Source: Aquirufa beregesia (GTDB lineage Bacteria > Bacteroidota > Bacteroidia > Cytophagales > Spirosomataceae). From it: a DNA stretch of 64,000 nucleotides. The stretch lies in NCBI RefSeq assembly GCF_011090385.1, contig NZ_SEWW01000001.1, forward strand, positions 434,001 through 498,000, in the 5' to 3' direction. Shown piece after piece: positions 20,390-27,327 of this stretch; within the stretch, counting starts at the first letter, position 1; every line of letters starts with the position of its first letter. A model generated the notes under the pieces. The model saw only the letters and a program-made list of their open reading frames with translations. It made no database searches and had not been told where the DNA came from. Position numbers and translations under genes: made by a program.

Positions 20390-22654
20390 ATGGCCTTTGA
20401 TATTGAAATGATTAAAGCTGTCTATGACCGCATGCCGGCTAGAATTGCCGCAGCACGTGCATTGACAGGAAAACCGCTTACATTAACGGAAAAAATTCTT
20501 TATAGTCACTTGTGGGAAGGTACTCCTTCCACCACATTTACACGTGGAGGTTCCTATGTGGACTTTGCACCAGACCGTGTTGCTATGCAAGATGCTACGG
20601 CTCAAATGGCCTTATTGCAATTTATGCAAGCTGGTCGTCCGCAAGTTGCCGTACCTTCAACCGTACACTGTGATCACTTAATTGAAGCTAAAGTAGCTTC
20701 TACCACTGACCTAAAAGTGGCAGTTGACAAGAATAAAGAAGTGTATGATTTCTTATCATCTGTTTCAGATAAATACGGTATTGGTTTCTGGAAACCAGGA
20801 GCTGGTATTATTCACCAAGTCGTTTTAGAAAACTATGCTTTCCCTGGTGGAATGATGATTGGTACTGACTCGCACACAGTAAATGCGGGTGGTTTGGGTA
20901 TGATTGCGATTGGTGTTGGTGGTGCCGATGCTTGTGATGTCATGGCTGGTTTAGCTTGGGAATTGAAATTCCCTAAGTTGATTGGTGTTAAATTAAAAGG
21001 AAAATTAAACGGTTGGACTTCAGCTAAAGATGTTATCTTAAAAGTTGCTGGAATTTTAACTGTTAAAGGTGGTACTGGTTGTGTGGTTGAATATTTTGGA
21101 GAAGGTGCTACTTCAATGTCATGTACGGGTAAAGGAACTATTTGTAACATGGGAGCAGAAATTGGTGCAACCACTTCTACTTTTGGTTACGATGATTCTA
21201 TGGCTCGTTATTTAGAGTCTACAGGAAGAGCCGATGTAGCTGCCTTAGCCAACGGCATTCGCGAGCATTTAACGGCCGATTCAGAAGTTTATGCAAATCC
21301 TGAAGCTTATTTTGATCAGGTAATTGAAATTGATTTGGATACATTGGAACCACACGTAAATGGTCCATTTACGCCAGATTTAGCTACGCCTATTTCTAAA
21401 TTGAAAGAATTAGCTATCAAAAACAACTGGCCTACGAAAGTGGAGGTTGGTTTGATTGGTTCATGTACCAACTCTTCTTATGAAGATATTGCTCGCGCTG
21501 CTTCTTTAGCCAAACAAGTAGCCGCTAAAGGCTTAAAAACCAAAGCACAGTTTACCATTACTCCAGGATCTGAGCAAGTACGTTACACGATCGAAAGAGA
21601 TGGTTTTATCTCAACATTTGATTCCATTGGTGCTACTGTATTTTCGAATGCTTGTGGACCATGTATTGGTCAATGGGCTCGTCCAGGTGCTGAAAAAGGA
21701 GAAAAGAACACCATTGTTCACTCATTTAACAGAAACTTTGCCAAACGTGCTGATGGTAATCCCAATACCTACGCTTTTGTAGCTTCACCAGAAATTGTTA
21801 CCGCTTTAGCTATTGCTGGTGATTTGACATTCAATCCTTTAACAGATACGTTGACCAACGAAAAAGGAGAACAAGTGAAATTGGAGGCTCCAACAGGAGA
21901 TGAATTACCAAAGCTAGGTTTCGCTGTAGAAGATGCAGGATATCAAGCTCCAGCTGAAGATGGTTCAGGTGTCCAAGTAAAAGTGGCCCTTACTTCAGAT
22001 CGTCTTCAATTATTAGCTCCCTTCTCAGCTTGGGAAGGAACCGATTTGAAAGGTTTAAAATTATTGATTAAAGCAAAAGGTAAGTGTACTACAGACCATA
22101 TTTCCATGGCTGGTCCTTGGTTAAAATACCGTGGACACTTAGACAATATCTCTAACAATATGTTGATTGGTGCTGTGAATTTCTTCAATGAAAAAACAGA
22201 TAATGTCAAAAACCAATTAACAGGTGTTTATGGTGCAGTACCTGATACTCAACGTGCTTATAAAGCAGCAGGTATTGGTACAATTGTAGTAGGTGATACT
22301 AATTATGGCGAAGGTTCTTCTCGTGAGCATGCTGCCATGGAACCACGCCATTTAGGAGTTCGTGCAGTATTAGTAAAATCTTTTGCCCGTATTCACGAAA
22401 CCAACTTGAAGAAGCAAGGTATGTTAGCTTTAACATTTACCAATGAAGCGGATTATGACAAAATTCAAGAAGATGATAGTATCAATATCCTTGGATTAAA
22501 AGATTTTGCTCCTGAAAAGCCATTGACTATTGAATTAACCCATGTAGATGGAAGCACAGATAGTTTCCCTGTTAACCACACGTACAATGCGCAGCAAATC
22601 GAATGGTTTAAAGCCGGTGGAGCATTGAATATCATTCGTGCTTCGATTAAATAA
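20390..22654 (+). CDS. acnA: Aconitate hydratase
   Basis: TCA-cycle enzyme converting citrate to isocitrate with a [4Fe-4S] cluster. 754 residues, resembling the mitochondrial-type aconitase. Cluster ligands appear in [15 protein letters not shown] and in [12 protein letters not shown]. The active-site region [33 protein letters not shown] and the swivel-domain [22 protein letters not shown] are all present. It is followed by a strong hairpin terminator at 22669-22702, so it is probably monocistronic. Confidence 0.96.
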   Translation: MAFDIEMIKAVYDRMPARIAAARALTGKPLTLTEKILYSHLWEGTPSTTFTRGGSYVDFAPDRVAMQDATAQMALLQFMQAGRPQVAVPSTVHCDHLIEAKVASTTDLKVAVDKNKEVYDFLSSVSDKYGIGFWKPGAGIIHQVVLENYAFPGGMMIGTDSHTVNAGGLGMIAIGVGGADACDVMAGLAWELKFPKLIGVKLKGKLNGWTSAKDVILKVAGILTVKGGTGCVVEYFGEGATSMSCTGKGTICNMGAEIGATTSTFGYDDSMARYLESTGRADVAALANGIREHLTADSEVYANPEAYFDQVIEIDLDTLEPHVNGPFTPDLATPISKLKELAIKNNWPTKVEVGLIGSCTNSSYEDIARAASLAKQVAAKGLKTKAQFTITPGSEQVRYTIERDGFISTFDSIGATVFSNACGPCIGQWARPGAEKGEKNTIVHSFNRNFAKRADGNPNTYAFVASPEIVTALAIAGDLTFNPLTDTLTNEKGEQVKLEAPTGDELPKLGFAVEDAGYQAPAEDGSGVQVKVALTSDRLQLLAPFSAWEGTDLKGLKLLIKAKGKCTTDHISMAGPWLKYRGHLDNISNNMLIGAVNFFNEKTDNVKNQLTGVYGAVPDTQRAYKAAGIGTIVVGDTNYGEGSSREHAAMEPRHLGVRAVLVKSFARIHETNLKKQGMLALTFTNEADYDKIQEDDSINILGLKDFAPEKPLTIELTHVDGSTDSFPVNHTYNAQQIEWFKAGGALNIIRASIK

Positions 22655-22668
22655 GTATAAAATTGTAA

Positions 22669-22702
22669 AAGGGCGCAAAATTCACTAGTTTTGCGCCTTA
22701 TT
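22669..22702 (+). terminator. Terminator after aconitase
   Basis: A perfect 9-bp stem (GGCGCAAAA at 22672-22680 pairing with TTTTGCGCC at 22689-22697) with an 8-base loop, followed by a short T-containing run. Lies between acnA and prs. Confidence 0.75.
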
Positions 22703-22738
22703 TCAGATAAACCAACCATTGTTCCTTAATTTTTCTAA

Positions 22739-23680
22739 ATGGCAGCGATAAATGCAGTAAAAATATTTTCAGGTTCAGCGTCCAATTATTTGGCCAAAGA
22801 AATTGCTAAATACTATGGAAAAGATTTGGGTGCAGCCACCACATTGCGCTTTTCAGATGGAGAAATGTCTCCAAGTTTTGATGAGTCAGTTCGTGGTTGT
22901 GATGTATTCATCATTCAATCTACATTCCCTTCGGCTGATAATCTAATGGAATTATTATTGATGATTGATGCTGCCCGAAGAGCTTCTGCACACTATGTTA
23001 CCGCAGTTATTCCTTATTTTGGATATTCTCGTCAAGATCGTAAAGATCGTCCAAGGGTAGGTATAGGAGCTAAATTGATTGCCAACCTGTTGACTGCCGC
23101 TGGAGCTGATCGTTTAATGACGATTGACTTACATGCCGGTCAAATTCAAGGTTTCATGGATTTTCCAGTGGACCATTTGGAAGGTACGGCTATTTTTATC
23201 CCTTATTTGAAATCCTTAGGACTTGAAAATCTAACTTTTGCCTCTCCAGATGTGGGTGGAGTAGTTAGAACAAGAAATATGGCTAAGTTTTTCAATGCCA
23301 ACATGGTTATTTGCGACAAACACAGAAAGCGTGCCAATGAAATTGCTTCCATGCAATTAATTGGAGATGTAGAAGGGGCTAATGTAATATTAGTAGATGA
23401 CTTAATTGATACCGGTGGTACCATGTGTAAAGCCGCTCAATTGATCATGGACAAAGGCGCAAAATCGGTGAGAGCTATTGTTACCCACCCTGTTTTATCA
23501 GGTAAGGCTTATGACAATATCTCCAATTCTGTTTTGACGGAATTAGTGGTAACAGATACTATTCCTTTAAAAGAAGAATGCGCCAAAATTAAAGTTCTTA
23601 CCGTTTCGGAATTATTCGCCAAGGCGATCGGAAGAATTAGAGATCACGAATCTATCAGTTCATTATTTATTAAATATTAA
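22739..23680 (+). CDS. prs: Ribose-phosphate pyrophosphokinase (PRPP synthetase)
   Basis: Makes PRPP from ribose-5-phosphate and ATP for nucleotide, His and Trp synthesis. 313 residues, standard class I length. Signatures: FSDGEMSPSFDESVRGCDVFIIQS, YFGYSRQDRKDRPR, TIDLHAGQIQGFMDFPVDHL (metal-binding) and the PRPP loop VILVDDLIDTGGTM. It is followed 59 bases later by rplY with no hairpin between them, the usual prs-rplY arrangement in Bacteroidota. Confidence 0.97.
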   Translation: MAAINAVKIFSGSASNYLAKEIAKYYGKDLGAATTLRFSDGEMSPSFDESVRGCDVFIIQSTFPSADNLMELLLMIDAARRASAHYVTAVIPYFGYSRQDRKDRPRVGIGAKLIANLLTAAGADRLMTIDLHAGQIQGFMDFPVDHLEGTAIFIPYLKSLGLENLTFASPDVGGVVRTRNMAKFFNANMVICDKHRKRANEIASMQLIGDVEGANVILVDDLIDTGGTMCKAAQLIMDKGAKSVRAIVTHPVLSGKAYDNISNSVLTELVVTDTIPLKEECAKIKVLTVSELFAKAIGRIRDHESISSLFIKY

Positions 23681-23739
23681 TTTCAACCGTTTTCAGGGGA
23701 TAGCGTGATGCGACAGACTGGGAACTTAACAAAAACAAC

Positions 23740-24306
23740 ATGAAAAAATTAGAGATTGTAGGGTTTAAAAGAGCGAATCTCGGAAGTAAGGGCGCGAAAG
23801 ATTTGCGTACTGAAGCTTTAGCTCCTTGTGTATTGTATGGTGGAAAAGAGCAGGTTCACTTTGCTGTTCCAATGATCCTTTTCCGTGACTTACTTTACTC
23901 ATCAGATGTTTACGAAGTAGCATTGAACATTGAAGGTGATCAATACCGCGCTATTTTACAAGATGCGCAGTTTCACCCAGTAAATGAAATGATATTACAC
24001 GTTGACTTTTTAGAAATTGTTGATAACAAGCCTATTAAGATCGATGTACCTATCAAAATTATTGGTAACTCTCCTGGTGTTATTAAAGGGGGTAAAATGA
24101 TCCAAAAGTTACGTAAAGTGACTTTGAAAGGATTAGCTGAAAACATTCCTGATTTTGTTACTGCTGATATTTCTGGTTTAGACCTAGGACAAACAGTTAA
24201 AGTAAACAAATTGGATGTGAAAGGATGTGAGATATTGAATCCAATGTCCAATCCAGTAGCAACGATCGATATCCCAAGAGCATTAAGAGGTAAATTAACT
24301 GCTTAA
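23740..24306 (+). CDS. rplY: 50S ribosomal protein L25 (CTC family)
   Basis: 5S-rRNA-binding ribosomal protein, long CTC/TL5-type with 188 residues: an N-terminal L25 domain (IVGFKRANLGSKGAKDLRTEALAPCVLYGG) and a C-terminal beta domain (VDFLEIVDNKPIKIDVPIKIIGNSPGVIKGGKM, then DLGQTVKVNKLDV). A pth gene often follows rplY, but here the operon ends at a terminator and a repeat-filled convergent gap begins. Confidence 0.96.
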   Translation: MKKLEIVGFKRANLGSKGAKDLRTEALAPCVLYGGKEQVHFAVPMILFRDLLYSSDVYEVALNIEGDQYRAILQDAQFHPVNEMILHVDFLEIVDNKPIKIDVPIKIIGNSPGVIKGGKMIQKLRKVTLKGLAENIPDFVTADISGLDLGQTVKVNKLDVKGCEILNPMSNPVATIDIPRALRGKLTA

Positions 24307-24334
24307 TTCTAGGAATATCTTTCTGATAGAGATT

Positions 24335-24366
24335 CAAAAAAGCCCTCCAATTGGAGGGCTTTTTTA
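24335..24366 (+). terminator. Terminator after rplY
   Basis: Near-perfect palindrome: AAAAAAGCCCTCCAA followed directly by TTGGAGGGCTTTTTT. The GC-rich GCCCTCC/GGAGGGC core with A and T runs on both sides can act in both directions. It closes the prs-rplY unit just before the repeat locus. Confidence 0.85.
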
Positions 24367-24370
24367 GTTA

Positions 24371-24400
24371 TTAGGGATTAGTGTTTAGAATGAAAAATTA
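24371..24400. repeat. Left arm of a 30-base inverted repeat bounding repeat locus 1
   Basis: Pairs with 25013-25042: by eye 26 of 30 positions are complementary. It directly abuts the A-type element on its inner side. Confidence 0.6.
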
Positions 24401-24554
24401 GGTTAATCCCAACGAAAGATTGGAACGTAGCTTGAGCGAAGCGGAAGGCGGATATTTGACCCTGCGCATAGGCCATGTGTGAAAGCGTCAAAGATTAAAG
24501 CCGTAAGCGGAGAGACAATCGGTTCTGCGGAGCAGAATTCGTCTTGGATTAACC
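24401..24554 (+). repeat. A-type structured interspersed element, copy 1
   Basis: 154 bases bounded by a perfect 9-base inverted repeat, GGTTAATCC (24401-24409) and GGATTAACC (24546-24554). The interior contains TTTGAC...GTCAAA arms and a TTCTGC/GCAGAA hairpin. Nearly the same sequence recurs in reverse at 50399-50553, with about 17 differences by eye, several of them compensatory. It shares recognisable blocks with the B-type elements (AGCGG, TTTGACC, GCATAGG, GTCAAA, GCGGAATTCG). Confidence 0.85.
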
Positions 24555-24574
24555 GTACTCCTGCTGTTTTTTTT

Positions 24575-24602
24575 GTTTCTTTTTTTATGAAAAAAAAGAA
24601 AC
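24575..24602. repeat. A/T-only hairpin beyond the 3' end of A copy 1
   Basis: GTTTC plus seven T, a 3-base loop, then eight A plus GAAAC. Equivalent hairpins lie beyond the 3' end of every A or B element in the window. It may act as a weak terminator or mark the element end. Confidence 0.6.
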
Positions 24603-24689
24603 ACCATGAAAAGTAGTATTCCAATAATGTTAATGATAAAAGGAAACAAAATAAGCCAAACCTTTATTGTTTCATCATTTCACTAGGAT

Positions 24690-24713
24690 TTTCTTTTTTT
24701 GAAAAAAAAGAAA
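24690..24713. repeat. A/T-only hairpin beyond the 3' end of B copy 1
   Basis: TTTC plus seven T, a G, then eight A plus GAAA. Because B copy 1 is reversed, this lies beyond its 3' end, facing the hairpin of A copy 1 across an 87-base A/T-rich spacer. Confidence 0.6.
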
Positions 24714-24731
24714 CAAAAAAACTTCTTTTTT

Positions 24732-24878
24732 GTCGTCCAGCCAAGGCGAATTCCGCTTTGCGGAACCGTGATTCTCTCCGCTATCGCCTATATTTTTGAC
24801 GCCGACGCGCATCACCTATGCTGAGGTCAAAACCTCGTCTACCGCTGCGTTCATCACATTTCGCTGGAGCTGGACGAC
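24732..24878 (-). repeat. B-type structured interspersed element, copy 1
   Basis: 147 bases bounded by a perfect 10-base inverted repeat, GTCGTCCAGC (24732-24741) and GCTGGACGAC (24869-24878). Read on the minus strand it has the same order of blocks as the A elements: a CGAAA start, AGCGGTAGACGAGG, TTTTGACC, GCATAGG, GTCAAAA, GCGGAG, the hairpin TTCCGC/GCGGAA, then TTCGCC. A second copy is at 50621-50767. Confidence 0.85.
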
Positions 24879-24920
24879 GGAACTCTCTTTCTTAAGAAAA
24901 TTCTACATTCTACATTTCTA

Positions 24921-25005
24921 GGTTAATCCCAACGAAAGGTTGAAACGGAGCTTGAGCGAAGCGAAAAGCGAATTCCGCTGAGCTGAACGACGTGATTCTC
25001 TTTCC
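24921..25005. repeat. Chimeric A/B remnant
   Basis: The first 40 or so bases match the 5' part of an A element (GGTTAATCCCAACGAAAGG, then GAGCTTGAGCGAAGCG). The sequence then switches to one resembling reversed B (GCGAATTCCGCTGAGC..., CGTGATTCTCTTTCC). The middle and the terminal partner are missing. It looks like a deletion or recombination product between an A and a B copy. Confidence 0.6.
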
Positions 25006-25012
25006 AAAAATC

Positions 25013-25042
25013 TAATTTCTAATTCTAAACGCTAATCACTAA
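25013..25042. repeat. Right arm of the 30-base inverted repeat bounding locus 1
   Basis: Complementary at 26 of 30 positions (by eye) to 24371-24400. It directly precedes the hppA terminator. Confidence 0.6.
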
Positions 25043-25072
25043 AAAAGGTCAACCCAACAGGATTGACCTTTT
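25043..25072 (-). terminator. Terminator after the pyrophosphatase gene
   Basis: Stem AAAAGGTCAA (25043-25052) with TTGACCTTTT (25063-25072), loop of 10 bases. In the minus direction it sits about 20 bases past the hppA stop and ends in a T run. Confidence 0.7.
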
Positions 25073-25092
25073 CACATAAAACCAAATTCAAA

Positions 25093-27261
25093 CTATTTCT
25101 TTGCCACAATCTTCATGACGATAGGAGCCTTCTCAACGTGAGAAACTTTGCCATCTGTTTTTGCTATATAAGGAGCAATAACTAACGAAACGATCGACAT
25201 TAATTTAATCAAAATATTCATAGATGGTCCTGAAGTATCTTTGAATGGATCACCTACAGTATCTCCCGTCACCGCTGCTTTGTGTGGCTCAGATCCTTTT
25301 TTATAAGTCACTCCATCAATTAAAACACCTTTTTCAAATGATTTTTTTGCATTGTCCCAAGCTCCACCTGCGTTAGATTGGAATATACCCATCAACACAC
25401 CTGAAACCGTAACACCCGCTAATAAACCACCCAAAACTTCTGGTCCCATGATAAAGCCAACAATAACTGGTACCGATAAAGCAATGGCTCCAGGTAACAT
25501 CATCTGACGAATCGAAGCTTCTGTTGAGATAGCTACACATTTTTCATATTCTGGCTTGGCTTTATATTCCATAATACCTGGAATTTCACGGAACTGACGA
25601 CGAACCTCATTCACCATTTCCATAGCTGCTTTTCCTACTGCTGAAATACATAATGCAGAGAAAATAAAGGGTATCATACCACCTACAAATAAACCAGCTA
25701 ATACATCCGCTTTATAGATGTCTATTTGTGTAATACCTGAAATACCTACAAATGCACCAAATAGAGCTAATGAAGTTAATGCCGCAGAAGCGATTGCAAA
25801 TCCTTTACCTGTGGCTGCTGTTGTATTACCAACCGCATCTAAATTATCTGTACGCTCACGAACTTCAGCTGGTAATTGAGCCATTTCTGCAATACCACCC
25901 GCATTATCAGCAATGGGTCCAAATGCATCAATAGCCAATTGCATAGCTGTTGTAGCCATCATACCTGCCGCAGCAATAGAAACTCCATAAATTCCAGCAA
26001 AGAAATAGGAGAAGTAAATACCAGCAGCTAAAACCAAAATAGGCAATACCGTTGACTCCATACCTACAGCTAAACCACCAATGATGTTTGTCGCATGTCC
26101 AGTACCTGATTTCTGTACGATTGAATCCACTGGACGTTTTCCCATAGCCGTGTAGTATTCCGTGATGATAGACATCAATGTACCTACAATAAGACCTACA
26201 ATAATGGAATAGAATACATCCATGGCAGTAAAACTAAATCCACGTAAAACCAAGGATTCTGGTAAAATATTCTTCACTAAAAAATAGGAAGTAATGAACG
26301 TGATTGCAATCGATAAGTAATTGCCTGTATTCAAGGCATTTTGAACCGAATCCGTTTCATTTTTAATACGAACAAAGAAAGTAGAAACCAATGAAGCTAA
26401 TAAGCCTACACCAGCAATCAACATCGGCAATAAAACAGGGGAGAAGCCTCCATAGTTATCACTAACTTCTATTTCCTGACCTAACACCATTGTTGCCAAG
26501 ATAGTGGCCACATAAGATCCGAACAAGTCAGCTCCCATACCAGCTACGTCACCCACATTGTCACCCACGTTATCAGCAATAGTGGCAGGATTACGCACAT
26601 CATCTTCAGGAATACCTGCTTCTACTTTTCCAACTAAATCAGCTCCTACATCGGCTGCTTTGGTGTAAATTCCACCACCCACACGAGCAAATAAAGCAAT
26701 TGATTCTGCACCTAAAGAAAAACCAGCTAATACCTCAATGGCTGTTTTCATCTCATTGGATGTTAAAGCTTGACCCTGAGCAAAAATCTGATAGAAGGTA
26801 ATGAATAAACCGCCTAATCCTAAGATAGCTAAACCAGCTACACCCATTCCCATCACCGAACCTCCAGTAAATGAAACAGATAATGCTTTAGCTAAGGAAG
26901 TTCTCGCAGCTTCCGCTGTACGAACATTGGCTTTGGTTGCTACGATCATACCAATATAACCTGCTGTAGCAGAAAATATGGCTCCAATCAAAAAGGCAAC
27001 CGCAATAAGTGGTGAAGAGTGAAATCCAGGTCCTTCCTGATTTCCTAACCATGCCAATAATATCGCAGTGGGGATTGCGAAATAGGCTAATATTTTCCAT
27101 TCTGCTTTCAAAAAGGCGATTGCACCATCTGCAATATAACCTGAAAGCTCTTTCATTGTGTCATTTCCAGCATCTTGCTTCGATACCCAGCTAAACTTCC
27201 AAGCCGTGTACAACAATCCTACTATTCCAAAAGCAGGAACTAAGTAAACAATTGAATCCAT
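25093..27261 (-). CDS. hppA: Membrane-bound pyrophosphatase, K+-dependent (Na+ and/or H+ pump)
   Basis: Inner-membrane pump of about 16 helices that uses pyrophosphate hydrolysis to export Na+ and/or H+. 722 residues. The substrate-binding and pump residues are in [60 protein letters not shown] and the C-terminal [20 protein letters not shown]. Around residues 478-487 it reads [10 protein letters not shown]: Ala and Gly at the two diagnostic positions indicate the K+-dependent class, most of whose members pump Na+. Flanked upstream by a strong promoter match and downstream by a terminator, so monocistronic. Confidence 0.95.
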   Translation of the reverse strand: MDSIVYLVPAFGIVGLLYTAWKFSWVSKQDAGNDTMKELSGYIADGAIAFLKAEWKILAYFAIPTAILLAWLGNQEGPGFHSSPLIAVAFLIGAIFSATAGYIGMIVATKANVRTAEAARTSLAKALSVSFTGGSVMGMGVAGLAILGLGGLFITFYQIFAQGQALTSNEMKTAIEVLAGFSLGAESIALFARVGGGIYTKAADVGADLVGKVEAGIPEDDVRNPATIADNVGDNVGDVAGMGADLFGSYVATILATMVLGQEIEVSDNYGGFSPVLLPMLIAGVGLLASLVSTFFVRIKNETDSVQNALNTGNYLSIAITFITSYFLVKNILPESLVLRGFSFTAMDVFYSIIVGLIVGTLMSIITEYYTAMGKRPVDSIVQKSGTGHATNIIGGLAVGMESTVLPILVLAAGIYFSYFFAGIYGVSIAAAGMMATTAMQLAIDAFGPIADNAGGIAEMAQLPAEVRERTDNLDAVGNTTAATGKGFAIASAALTSLALFGAFVGISGITQIDIYKADVLAGLFVGGMIPFIFSALCISAVGKAAMEMVNEVRRQFREIPGIMEYKAKPEYEKCVAISTEASIRQMMLPGAIALSVPVIVGFIMGPEVLGGLLAGVTVSGVLMGIFQSNAGGAWDNAKKSFEKGVLIDGVTYKKGSEPHKAAVTGDTVGDPFKDTSGPSMNILIKLMSIVSLVIAPYIAKTDGKVSHVEKAPIVMKIVAKK

Positions 27262-27297
27262 AAAGTGTGTTTTAGATTATTCCAAAAAAATTTGTTA

Positions 27298-27327
27298 CAA
27301 AAATAAGAATTTTGGCGTATAAAACAA
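27298..27327 (-). promoter_or_regulatory. Bacteroidota-type promoter for the pyrophosphatase gene
   Basis: On the minus strand a TTG (complement of 27325-27327), exactly 19 bases, then TATTTTTG (complement of 27298-27305). This is a full match to the Bacteroidota housekeeping consensus TTG-N19-TAnnTTTG. The predicted start would leave a leader of about 30 nt before the ATG. The TTG lies immediately beyond the stop codon of the upstream DUF5686 gene. Confidence 0.65.

Larger units (their letters stand above)
24307..25092. other. 786-base convergent intergenic region filled with repeats (locus 1)
   Basis: No credible gene. From left to right it holds the rplY terminator, an inverted-repeat arm (24371-24400), a forward A-type element (24401-24554), an A/T-only hairpin (24575-24602), an 87-base A/T-rich spacer, a second A/T-only hairpin (24690-24713), a reversed B-type element (24732-24878), a chimeric remnant (24921 to about 25005), the second inverted-repeat arm (25013-25042) and the hppA terminator. 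The two hairpins face each other in the middle. Confidence 0.8.

Noticed and set aside
24403-24624. 73-codon minus-strand open frame in repeat locus 1
   Set aside because: It is the reverse of the A-type element plus its A/T hairpin; the Phe/Lys-run N-terminus is just the hairpin translated. No conservation of the frame in the second copy.
24604-24689. tRNA or known small RNA in the spacer of locus 1
   Set aside because: The 86-87 bases are A/T-rich without a cloverleaf, T-loop or anticodon-stem pattern.
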